Shown here: positions 11,300-22,021 of the stretch, piece after piece
Numbering within the stretch: the stretch's first letter is position 1
Layout of the letters: each line of letters begins with the position of its first letter
Assembly (NCBI GenBank): GCA_010094045.1
Contig: ML986638.1
Span: 62,001 to 126,000 of the forward strand
DNA length: 64,000 nt
Source of the DNA: Lojkania enalia
Lineage: Eukaryota > Ascomycota > Dothideomycetes > Pleosporales
Direction of reading: 5' to 3'
Translations under genes and position numbers: made by a program
The notes under the pieces: model-generated
What the model saw: the letters and a program-made list of their open reading frames with translations, nothing else
The model's database searches: none
What the model was told of the DNA's origin: nothing

Positions 11300-12962
11300 C
11301 TAGTCCTCAGACTCCTGACTCTTGCCTTTACCTTGACGTTGTAGTATAGCTCTGTCGACCCAACCCTCTCCTCTTAAGACTCCCAATCCCTTGCGTGCGA
11401 CACCGGAACTAACTAACCGCGGCGATATTTCGTACATGACGTTCACTATTGCCAGACTAAGAGCAAACAGTAACACATCACCATCCTTTATACCCCGCCA
11501 CCAACCCCTCTTGACCCCCACTTTCCACAGACTATCAATAGACATCCGCGCCGAATATAAAAAGTTACCTCGTCCACTCTTTCGCTCCAGGAAAGCCCAT
11601 AGCCCGCCCAGGAAGCCACCAAGAAACCATCGCTGCGTAGGAAGGAACGATCGTGGAAATATGTTTTGAAATAGGCAGATAGAGCCCCAGCTCGTTCCAA
11701 TGGCTCCTGAAACGAATATACTCATTCGAAGAATGTTCTTGGCTAATCGGTTAAGTGCAGAGATGGGAGAATTGATGAACGTCCTGAAGCGCGTTATACT
11801 TAACGCGGCAAATACTATGGTGAAGAATCGTGCCAGTTTCGGGAAGGCTCGGATCCAGAAGGATACATAGGTGCGAATACACGACGGATCATTAGGATGG
11901 AGTAATGCGCAGGATAAAGACTTTATAGCCGGATGAGCGGGCGAGGTAATAGGCGATATGGAGCTAAGTCTTTTGGGAAGTGTCTCTGTTGCGGGGAATA
12001 ATATGGGTGATGTGAATGGCGGCCAACGGGTCTTAGATATTTCCGCCAGACTATCGGCTACGCTCAAGGGGCCGGGCCAGGAGAGGCCCTTGGGGTAGTC
12101 TGCAGGCCTCTTTTGAATATATTCTGGAGAGCTGTCTAAGATAAAGTTCCCGTATGCCATCGGAAAGCAGTCCCGGTCAAATACGAATGCATGGAGAAGC
12201 TGGCCGCAGGCAAACGGCATCAACAGCCAAGACCCGAACCATGGGGGCCTATTGCGGAAATAGCCGTGGTCTTCAAGATAGTTGTAGAAGAATTCTAAAG
12301 CTCTTGTAAAGATATATATCGTTATTGTAATCCGCAATTGGTCGCTGGGATACACAGCGAGGAAGAATCCTGCAAGGCTGGACCCTATCGCGGGGGCGAT
12401 TCTTGAGGTCAATGACCGAGTTATGCGAGGATTACGCCGCCGGAAAGCTTTGGCATCGCTAGTGAGGAGACTTTCGCGAAGACGAATGAAGAAGCGGCGT
12501 AGAAGTCGATGGAAAAGAAGAATGAGCGAGAGCGAACAGCTTAATCGGACGTTTGGCGACTTCCATATGGGCATTCGGCGCTGGGGTCTAACAGCGTTTG
12601 ATCAGCACTTTTGCACATCATCAACGGGGTCGCCAAAAATACCTCTTCGAAGAACCACGCGCTAACACCTTGGTCGCGATCAGTTCCCATGCCTTCAGAC
12701 CTGAAAAGGTTACGAATGCAAGTCGCAAGGATGCGCGAACCGCGGCGGCATTGTAGTCGTCGGACCCTTTCGCAATCGCATCATATTGCCGAGGAGGGAG
12801 TGTTCGCTTGCGAACAGCTGGGGCCCTAGATAGTAGGTACTGATGGAGCAGCTGGTACTCCTTAGGACTCAGTGTGTATCGCAACGCATTACGAAGGATG
12901 GGATCGATCCGCTCAGGTTTGCCTGAAGAGGACGGCTGTGAAGCGCTGCTCGAGGAAGACAT
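11300..12962 (-). CDS. Multi-pass membrane protein, TMEM135 / Tim17-22-23 related
   Basis: Two exons (12643-12962 and 11300-12587) encode about 535 aa. The N-terminal region is soluble (LSPKEYQLLHQYLLSR). Several hydrophobic segments follow, including AGFFLAVYP, a long aromatic stretch around YIFTRALEFFYNYLE, and Gly-rich helices (FVSGAIGTSWGSICLFQNIF, GGFLGGLWAFLERK). A helix-RWFLGGFLGGLWAF pattern and LPTQRWFLGG resemble the TMEM135 / Tim17-like fold of fungal homologues in peroxisomal or mitochondrial membranes. The function is unproven and the compartment is inferred. Confidence 0.7.
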
Positions 12963-13628
12963 GGTGACAGAATGGATTCAGGCGTGCTCTCCCGGACAGA
13001 ATCATTCTCGCGAGGGGAGAGAGGTGTTGTACACATCATGGATGATGCGAGCTAATGTTGGGAGAATGACCTCGGCATCTTCGACAAGATTGGTAGGTAC
13101 GAAATTAACACGTGCACCCCATAGGTACCTAGGCAGCCGTCCTAGGTTCCAAGTAGTCTAACGTAGAGCTCGCCTAAATGCATTGCCGTATTGACCCTAA
13201 GTCTATGGCATAGCAAACTTCCAAGGTTGCCCTTGTCTTGCTTTGACTTACATTAACCGAACAATTTTTGCAGTAGTAGCTAGAAAAGACGCACATGCAC
13301 AAAATGACACAACGCACAACCAGATTGCAGCAGGAATATATATACGAATAATCCACTCCGTACACGCAGTCTACATATATACGTACATGGGTATCTATAT
13401 CGTGTGTATCGTATCATCATGTGCATCCGTCATATCGTTATTCACATCGTATCCGTTGTGGCTGAGCTTTCTCTAGAACAATTGCATCACGCGCCTAACC
13501 CGAGTATGCCATGCTCCATCGAATTAGTCCCTCGTTCACTTCAAATATTCCTCCAAGGGGACCTGCCAAATGAAATGAATGTCCGTCCCCGATTTGCAAC
13601 ACAGTTCCGCCATTTAATTACTTCACCT
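12963..13628. other. Intergenic region, 5' of membrane-protein gene and 3' of deaminase gene
   Basis: About 665 bp. The stretch 13320-13430 has alternating TATATACGTAC-like dinucleotides. I see no coding signal. Confidence 0.4.
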
Positions 13629-14981
13629 CTAGCCGGTAACACGAGCACTCATCGGGCTCAATTGGGGCTCATCGATTGATTCAATGGGCTCCGTGATTCT
13701 AGGCACCTCATCGGAAATTCGGGAGCCCATAGCTTCTAGAACAGGGCTGGCGGATCGCGAGACGTCTTGCTGTGGAACAGCTAGCTTGACCCCGTTCGAT
13801 TGGGGGACAGGAGCAAGAGGGATTTGATCTTCGACCATCGAGTCTCGCTTTCGTGGGAGCATTTGGCGGAATCCAAGTTCGTTGGCTACCATTTCTATGC
13901 TCTTGAAGTACTACGAAGTAAGTAAGTAACTGTTACTTTGACGCGAAATGGAGGAGTAAGAATACCTTAACAGTCTTGACTTGCAACTCAAGGGTGGCAT
14001 CCTCGTCGACAACAATCATTGGATGGGGGTGCAGTTGCACGCTGGAGAGTGTCCACATGTGGTTGACGCCACCCTCAATGCACTTTTGAAGTGCCAGAGC
14101 CTTGTGCGGACCAGTAATAATGATGACGATTTCTCGGGCCTATTTGGTCATCAGATACTTTGACTTAATATATCTGAAACAACACATACATCCAACACTG
14201 TCTGTACTCCGACAGTCAAAGCCATCCTCGGTACCTGCGCAAGATCGTTTTCGAAAAACCTCGAGTTGGCAAGGATAGTATCATAGGCGAGAGTCTTGAC
14301 ACGGGTCCGAGACTTGAGACTGGATCCCGGTTCGTTGAAGGCGATATGACCATCGGGGCCAATACCGCCAAGGAACAGCTCGATTCCGCCGGCTTTCTTG
14401 ATCTTCTCCTCATATTCTTGGCACTCAGCTTCAAGGTCAGGGGCATTGCCATTGAGAATATTGATATTGGCAGGTTTCACATCAACATGCGAAAAGAAGT
14501 GCTTGTACATGAAGCTGTGGTAGCTTTGTGGATGCTCACGCGGTATGCCGACATATTCGTCCTGCAGCCATCAGTCCATGCTTCCAGAATTCGATTATGC
14601 AGTACCACGCCACAAAGCATGGGCGCGCCGACATCTGCACATCGACCAAAACGTACCATATTGAAGGTAACCACATTGCGGAACGAGATGTCTCCAGCTT
14701 TGTGCCGCTGAACGAGGTATTGATATATCAGGACAGGGCTACTGCCGGTGGGTAGACCTAGAACGAAAGGCTTTTCTGGCGTTGGGTTGAAGGTTTTGAT
14801 GCGCTCTACATACGTCTTGCTGTTAGCCACAATGAAATACTCTGCAAGGGAGCGGTGTATGCACCAATGATGTAGTCCGCGATGTACTTGGACGCACTAT
14901 GCGGGTCGTCTCTAATGATCAGCCTCCTGCAGACGGTCAGCGAGCTGGGTCGGTGTTCATCAGGCGTTGGTGCGCGTACAT
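13629..14981 (-). CDS. nagB: Glucosamine-6-phosphate isomerase/deaminase (NagB type)
   Basis: Converts glucosamine-6-phosphate to fructose-6-phosphate plus ammonia, the last step of GlcNAc catabolism. Six exons fit: 14980-14981 (only the AT of the start codon), 14865-14926, 14657-14805, 14190-14561, 13966-14139 and 13629-13910, giving 346 aa. Catalytic residues fall at the same numbers as in E. coli NagB: Asp72 (FNMDEYVG), Asp141, His143 and Glu148 ([17 protein letters not shown]). LGLPTGSSP is the phosphate/sugar loop. About 80 C-terminal residues after the core (from YFKSIE) are Pro/Ser-rich and unlike bacterial NagB. The gene is divergent from the transporter at 16401 and forms the left end of the GlcNAc cluster. 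Confidence 0.93.
14927..14979 (-). other. 53-bp intron splitting the nagB start codon
   Basis: On the minus strand the sequence reads AT, then GTACGC as donor, CTGACC as a plausible branch site, CTGCAG as acceptor, then G AGG CTG. Joining AT to G AGG gives ATG AGG CTG, the MRLIIRDD start expected of NagB proteins. There is no other in-frame ATG giving that start. Confidence 0.75.
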
Positions 14982-16400
14982 GGTTCCGTGGTGTTGTAGT
15001 CTGCCGTGTTCAAGAGTTGCTTACTGAGAGCTTCTGGCAGAGACAGGGCGGAACCGCGCGCGGATGGACACATATATTTGTGGGAGCAAGTGACAGTTCA
15101 CGTCACAGTTGCGGGGATTGCTAGTAGAGCTTGCGCTGTCAGGGTCTTCTTTGTCAGGGTAGGAGAGCAGCGACGCCTGCCAACCGTGAACGTGCTCTCC
15201 AGCATCGCTGGAATCCACCAGAATTCGCCAGCAACCCTTCGCCCGGCTCACGGCGGCACTGCTCGGTCATCAGCTGGTGCTACGATGGCGATGCAGTGCG
15301 ATGGACGGTGAAGTGAACATGGTCGTACAACGCGCCTATCTCTGGATCTCGCCACGGGCTCCTCCCTCCCCCCACCCCCGGCCATGTCACCCCAAGCCTA
15401 ACCGCCGCACATGATACTGCTGCTGCTGGCACCCGCGAAGAGACGGAGTGATTCGGCAGGCGGTTTGACTCGACGATAGGCCGTGAGGAGACAAGATGCG
15501 AACGGCGCAGCATCACGATGTCGTCGCCGGCATGGGACAGGAGAGTAGCGCGCGAGGAGGTTCGAGAGATGAGGTTGATGTTACATCCATGGATTGCAGT
15601 GGCGGTGGAGAGCGTTACAGAGGTGGCTGGACGCCGCGCATCGGCAGCCAGGAGCTTATCTGGAGCCCCTCTCTGATTTGCAGCGCGTTTGCTGGCTAGC
15701 TGTTGGCTGTTGGCTGCATATTCCCGGTCCAAACAGCCCCCGTCCAGGCCCACCATGCCCACCTCTCCCCGCCATCAACCCCCAGCAGTGGCCAACCCGA
15801 GCGGGCCAGAAATGCGCCTCCCGAAGAGGTGCGTCTACCGCCTTTCGGGCGTCCCACCGATACATACCACCTACATTCTGTACATTCGGTACTATAGTGT
15901 TAGTGGTGCTGCTTGGGGGTGCGCTCTCGGGTTGCGGGCTGCTCTGGCGGCACAGAAACCGCTCCAGCTAGGCCCTGAATGTAGTTATTTCGAGGCTTGT
16001 GGGATCATTATCACCCAGGCCCCGGGGTGTCGCGTGCTGCACGGTCGACTAGCCCGCCGGCGTGCTTGGGACTGGCTTAACGGGCTGGATAGGGATGGAT
16101 TCCAGGAGACTTCTATGAATTGAGAGGGACCCTGGCTGATAGCTGCTTAAAGCCGAGTTAAAACGGCGGCTGACCCTGTGCGCTGGACAATTCCTGCCCT
16201 CACTGCTCCAGTCGCGAACGAGCAGGCAAATTATTTAATTCTCGCGACAGCCCTACCTGTCTGGAGTAGGAATCCCCGCTCCACCCTCCTCCGCGACCTA
16301 CAAGAACCTGAGGTAGATACCTCCCTCGACCACCGAGGACCGACCGCTTCTGCGCCACCCGTCTCAAGCACACACACGCGCACACCCGTCCACCGTCGCA
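14982..16400. promoter_or_regulatory. 1.4 kb divergent promoter of nagB and the transporter
   Basis: A GC-rich, gene-free stretch between two divergent cluster genes. Many overlapping ORFs exist on both strands, as expected from GC-rich DNA, but their translations are low-complexity Arg/Pro/Gly and not protein-like. A CACAAAT core (minus strand, 15074-15080) matches the core of the Ndt80 middle-sporulation element. A CA-rich run (ACACACACGCGCACAC) lies near 16370-16385 just before the transporter start. Confidence 0.5.
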
Positions 16401-18047
16401 ATGGCCACCACTACCATGGACGACAAGCGCCTCTCGCACGAGGTCAACACCCCCGAGCACTCCGTGTCCGAGCCATCGGGCACTCTAGAGCTCCCCAACT
16501 CATGGAAGTACAAGCGCTTCCGCATTCTGGGCTACACTTTTCCGTGGTATGCTTCCCCGCCAGTGCAACTCGTCATTGTATCCCTCGTCTGCTTCATGTG
16601 CCCGGGCATGTTCAATGCCCTCAATGGCATGGGTGGTGGCGGTCAGCTCGACAGTACCGCGAACAACAGGGCTAATACTGCTCTCTACTCCACTTTTGCC
16701 GTAGTTGGATTTTTCGCGGGCACCTTCACCAATAAGCTCGGTATCCGAACCGCCCTATCCTTTGGCGGTATTGGATACTCAGTCTATGTCGCCTCCTACC
16801 TCTGCTACAACCACACTCAAAATTTGGGTTTCACCACCTTTGCCGGCGCCCTCCTCGGTGTGTGCGCGGGTTTGCTCTGGTGCGCTCAGGGAGCTATTAT
16901 GATGTCTTATCCCCCAGAGGCATCCAAGGGTCGCTATATTTCATGGTTCTGGATGATCTTCAATCTTGGTGCGGTCATTGGCAGCTTGGTAAGTCACTAG
17001 CATAGCTCCCTATTCTTCCGTAGCTATTACAACAGCATCTAACAAAATCCAACAGATTCCCCTAGGTCAAAATATTAATGCCAAAGGAAGGAGCGTTGTC
17101 ACGGATGGAACTTATGTCGGTTTCCTTGTCCTCACTCTTCTTGGAGCCGCGTTGTCCTGGTCTTTGGTCGATGCCAAGGACATCATTCGTCACGATGGTT
17201 CAAAAGTCATCGTGATGAAGCATCCATCATGGAAATCAGAGCTGCTCGGTCTTTGGGAAACGTTCAAAACTGACCCTTATATCATTGCTCTATTCCCCAT
17301 GTTCCTCGCCTCAAACTGGTTCTATGCCTACCACTTCACCGAGGTCAACGCAGGGTATTTCAACACCCGCACTAGAGCTCTTAACGGTGTGGTCTACTAT
17401 ATCATGCAAATCATCGGTGCCTACGTTTTTGGATTCGCTCTCGATGTGAAGGGTGTCCGACGTACCACGCGTGCCAAAGCTGCCTGGGTTGCCTTGTTTG
17501 TCATTATTATGATCATCTGGGGCTGCGGGTACGAATTCCAGACAACTTACAATCGCGAATGGGCGACGGACGAGAACACAGTAAAGAAAGACTGGACTGA
17601 TGATGGCTTTGGCGGTCCCTTCGTCCTCTACATGTTCTACGGCTTCTCCGACGCGGCCTGGCAAACTTGCGTATACTGGTATGCTACATGACAATATGCT
17701 ACCCCTTATGAAGTTGTTGTTAACATTTGTGCAGGTTCATGGGTGCTTTAACTAACAACGGACGTAAGCTTGCTAATTTTGCCGGTTTCTACAAGGGTAT
17801 TCAATCAGCTGGTGGCGCTATTACCTGGCGATTGGACGATATTGGCATTCCTTACATGAACATGTTCGCATCCAACTGGGGCCTCCTCGGCGGTAGCCTT
17901 CTTATTGCCTTGCCGGTCATTCTCTGGAAGGTCGAGGACACAGTTTCCCTGGAGAAGGATATTGCCTTCACTGATGAGACTGTGGAGGACGTTGCTCCCA
18001 AGGCCCATGTCGGTCCAGCCGGCGAGTCCGTCTCCGAGAAGGTGTAA
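16401..18047 (+). CDS. UNC-93-like (DUF895) MFS transporter, candidate GlcNAc permease
   Basis: A 507-aa major-facilitator protein from three exons (16401-16988, 17056-17678, 17735-18047). About 11-12 hydrophobic helices are visible, for example VQLVIVSLVCFMCPGMFNAL, followed by a Gly-rich loop (GMGGGG), then paired helices to GSLLIALPVILW. The N-terminus (about 40 residues) and the C-terminal tail are hydrophilic. LNGMGGGGQ and the FAGALLGVCAGLLWCAQGAI region are typical of fungal UNC-93/DUF895 proteins. Substrate is inferred: the gene is divergent from the GlcN-6-P deaminase and lies among GlcNAc genes, where T. reesei carries the GlcNAc transporter NGT1. Whether it is an Ngt1 orthologue needs a phylogeny. 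Confidence 0.8.
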
Positions 18048-20250
18048 ACGCCTAGGGGGGTGTGGTCTATTCATGGCATTGATACTGTCGAACAGTGCAG
18101 GCAACGTGGCATGGCTATGATTGTTGGGCAGCTCTTCGGCGGTATATGCTTTTCTCTGATACCTCTATCTTGAACCTAGCTAGGTGCGGGTAATTTATGT
18201 AATTTGTTCCGGCAATATTGTGGTGTCTGCTGGGTCTTAGGGACTCGTCTGCGGTATCCCACAAGCACAGCGAAGCGGAGCTCCTGGCGTTCGCTGCTGT
18301 CATTCTTCACCAGTGCTGACTGCGCCCGTAATACACACAGTTTGAACATTTATAATGTAATGGCGACTCTACACTGAATATGCGAACCGTCGCCAGGGAG
18401 ATATTACATTTCTGCCTTAGAAATTCCTTCCACGTGAGGCAATACGACTACAGATCAGGTAGTACGTCGACAGTGCGAGTTTCATATCCCTAGGGCTTGT
18501 CTTAGACATAGATGCTCGAGCTCACTCTTCGTTGTCTTTGTGGCTTCGTGTTCGCCGGAATCTAGTGTCTGTTAACGTGCCTTCCTAATCGGTGCACGTA
18601 TCAGCGTTCACCTGATATCGGCTGTGATGATAACGCTGGAACCTTATAAATGACCACTATACAATCTCACAAGCACCTATGGAATGTTAGCAGTCCGGGA
18701 TGCCTACTTGTCAGAGCTTGGAAGTGGGTTTGGCGCGGTACCATGCTTCATCTGACGGGCCAAATTGGCCGTATCGACCAGCACCCACTGCAACATACAC
18801 CGGCCGCACCTCCGCTTTAAGGGCTACCGACTGCTACCTGGCTAGCACGAGATCTCGTGACGGTATCCTCGATGCCCTCGCTGCGTAGAATGCATTTCTT
18901 GCATCGACATCCAATGTTCCAGCGCGTGCTCGCCACCTCCCTCGGCAGCCAGATGTGGTCCAACAAACCAAGCATTTTTCCGAGCCATGGAGGAGGAGGG
19001 TGGAGGGCTTGGCTGGTTGCACCATGGTCGTGCACGCGGGGTGGGTGAGATGTTGTCAGCAGGATTGTCCGAGCCGTGTTTCGTTTCTCTCCCACCAGCA
19101 CCCCCAGCAGGGCTTCGTACCGGAGACGCGAGGCGTGGTGGATGGGATATATCCCATATGTCCAGATTGCACTGCAACACGGCCACTCACAACGCCGTCC
19201 GGCAGCCCCAGGGCGCGAATCAAAGCCCATCGAGCGGCGAGATCTCCTGCTTGGCACGTTCCAGCGGAAAAGGCACGTGCTTGCAGATTGCTTAGATCCC
19301 GTTCCGCGATAGAGGATCCGCCCCTGGCCTGGTTTACCTGTTCCCCGTTCGGCCAGGCGCACGATGCGGGCCATAGCTATGCAATGATTGCGGTGGGACT
19401 CGCGGGGCAATATCAGCGATGCGACGGCTCTAATTGCGGTTGCAGTCTGCCACACTGCCACTGTGCCAGCGAGTGCTGGACGCGTCGATCGCTGGCATCC
19501 GTCATTATTCGCCGCCCGCAACGCATATTCGAGCGCAATATGGTTGAATCATGGCATAGCGCTGCCCGCTGATGCTGCTCCTATCGCGCTGCTTCCGGCT
19601 AGGCCAGTGCGCCCAATTCGGACTAGTGTCGTCCATCGAAGGTAACGGTAGCATGGCACTCTCGAAACATCCACTCTCCCCCACCAGTCCACCAACATTC
19701 GTCTACCGTCTGCCCTGCGTCGCCCTCGCCCAGCGCGCGCGTGCCTGGGCAATCCACGCCGTCGTAGGCGCGCAGCTATGGTGCTCGCCGGTGCTGGCAT
19801 CTGCCCGGCTACCCGCTGCCACGCCCGCCCGGCCGTTCCCTGGCCCTACTACGCTTCACCCTAGCCCGTCCTCTGCCATCCCCCTCTAGCAGACTGGCCG
19901 TCTGTCCTGCTTCCCAGACCCCCGCAGCCACCCTTACGTTGCCTGTCTGCCGTGCCTCAGCGGTGGGCATTGCGCACCACCTACCGGAGGATTTTTTAGG
20001 TACGCTGGACTTAGCGGATACAACCTTCTCCTATATTCTCACAAGCCGTACAACCATGCTTAAGGATCGTTTGCGACATCGGTCGTCAAATGCTCCCTAA
20101 CCCGCCTGAAATTTCTTGTGCATTACGCTCCACGGGTCCCGGAGGTCTCCCAGCGTCTGTGAAGTCTGATATAGACTACAAACGGCTCTCCGCGCAAGAC
20201 CTAGCCCCGCTGTCGCTGTCAATAAACACATCATCTGCACGCTCCCCCCC
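18048..20250. promoter_or_regulatory. 2.2 kb gene-free, GC-rich region upstream of the hexokinase
   Basis: The first few hundred bases are the transporter 3' flank. From about 18700 to 19950 the sequence is GC-rich, with overlapping ORFs on both strands (up to 234 codons on the minus strand) whose translations are Arg/Cys/His-rich and match no family. I read it as a long promoter or 5' leader of the kinase. No discrete site could be assigned. Confidence 0.4.
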
Positions 20251-22021
20251 ATGTCCTCCCAATTGCTGAAACGCTTCAAAAGCCGCCGCATGACCCTCCC
20301 TCCGGAATCTGACTGCACCCGCGACACTCCAGCTTCTCCCGACGCCACCATTAAACGCTGCTCCTATATTAAACCCATGTTCGACTTTTGGCAGAGCCTG
20401 CTTGCGGCTCTGGAGCGCATCGCAATGCTGCCGTCGCTCATCCATTCCGTGTTCCCGTCTCTATCCTCTCGAAAACGTATGCGGGATGCCGTGCGAACCT
20501 ATGATCGGACCATGGACGATCTGTTGCGTGAAATCCAGAGGTTATTCGAAGCTCCACTCAAGCCTGCAAAACTCCTGCAGATGTCCGGAAAGCTACAAGA
20601 ACAATTCGCACCAAAGCTACAGGCTAGTGACATTTGCATGCTTCCATCTTACAACGACAAACTCCCTACTGGCCTCGAGCAGGGTACCTATCTTGCGTTA
20701 GACGTCGGCGGTTCAACGTTCCGCGTTGCTGTGGTGGAATTGAGCGGGAAGCATCCTGGCGCCAAAAGCATGCGGATTGTGAACATGAAGAGCTATACAA
20801 TCGATAGTTCTGTTCGGAATTTGCAGGGCAATGCCTTTTTCGACTGGATGGCCGAGAGGATTGAGGCTGCAATTGCAGATCCGCAGGTGAAGAAGATCAA
20901 TGGTACCCAGAGCCTCGGTATGGGCCTAGCATGGTCATTTCCCGTGGAGTACGTTGATATACCCTTCCCTATTTTGTATATCAATCTAACGCATGGGATA
21001 GACAAACTTCAATTCGTAGTGGAAACCTGCTGGCGATGGGCAAGGGCTTTCTTGCGACTGAAGGGACCCTCGGACAGGACCTCAGTGAGCTGATTATGGC
21101 CCCATGCAGAAAGAGGGTGGGTGGTGACCATAGCTGTTTTGTTTTAAGAATAGCAACTAACTTGATTAGAATCTCCCTGTCCGTATGGACTCCATTGTCA
21201 ATGACGCATCTGCAACATTGTTGTCACGTGCATATGAAGACCCTGCAACACGCTTTGCAGTAATTCTGGGAACTGGCTTTAACGTTGCCGTGCATCTGCC
21301 CACTTCAGCCCTCGCGACGTCCAAGTACAGAGGCTACCCGCAAAAGTGGTTAGATGAAGCCTCTCACGTCCTTGTCAACACAGAGCTCAGCATGTTTGGC
21401 AAGAATGTGTTCCCTACTACCCGCTGGGACGACGCTCTCAACGAGAATCACGTGCGACCTGACTTCCAGCCCTTTGAACACATGATTAGTGGCCGGTACC
21501 TTGGAGAGATTGTTCGTTTAATAATTGTCGAAGCGGTGCAAACCGCGGGTCTATTCAGCGGAGAGTTGCCCGAGAAGTTGTCTGAGCCCTACTCCCTGGA
21601 CACAGAAACGCTTGCAGCCATAGAAATGGACGAATCGAAGAATTCCACAGAAGCGATTGCGGTATTCCAGTCGAGACACCCACTCAGCAAGCCCCCGACG
21701 CTCCACGATATTGGCTTCCTCTGTCAGGTTTGCAAACTTGTTTCTCGCCGCGCGGCGGCCTTTCTCGCTGCCGGAATACATTCCCTCTGGTCTCTACGCA
21801 TCACTTCAGAAGGCCTTACTCCGCAGACTGCTGAAAGAATGGCAATCGGCTGCAATGGATCCGTCATCGAGAAGTACCCTTCTTTCAGGGAACTGTGTCA
21901 ATCACATCTCAACGAGCTGACGACCGCTTCCGGCGCCGAACCGCATGCAATCTCGCTGGAGATCGCTGTCGAGTCAGCAATTTTTGGTGCCGCGGTAGCC
22001 GTATGCTGTCTCGAAAAATGA
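20251..22021 (+). CDS. Divergent hexokinase, probable N-acetylglucosamine kinase
   Basis: A hexokinase-fold sugar kinase of about 554 aa from exons 20251-20948, 21002-21116 and 21170-22021. Phosphate-1 motif [13 protein letters not shown] lies at 148-160; GGST replaces the GGTN of glucose kinases. The sugar-binding loop is SFPVEQTSIRSG (229-240), and the catalytic Asp is probably D283 in [17 protein letters not shown] (303-309) is the phosphate-2/adenosine side. The first 60 residues are basic and poorly conserved-looking; the start could be an internal Met (residue 43 or 59). In this cluster it would make GlcNAc-6-P, like Candida Hxk1/Nag5 or Trichoderma HXK3. The family is certain; the substrate is inferred from context and the GGST variant. 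Confidence 0.85.

Noticed and set aside
15280..15971. Overlapping ORFs of 125-160 codons on both strands between nagB and the transporter
   Set aside because: Mutually overlapping, low-complexity translations in a divergent promoter; no family resemblance.
18817..19521. 234-codon minus-strand ORF upstream of the hexokinase
   Set aside because: GC-rich DNA keeps several overlapping frames open here. The translation is Arg/His/Cys-rich with no domain and no intron logic.
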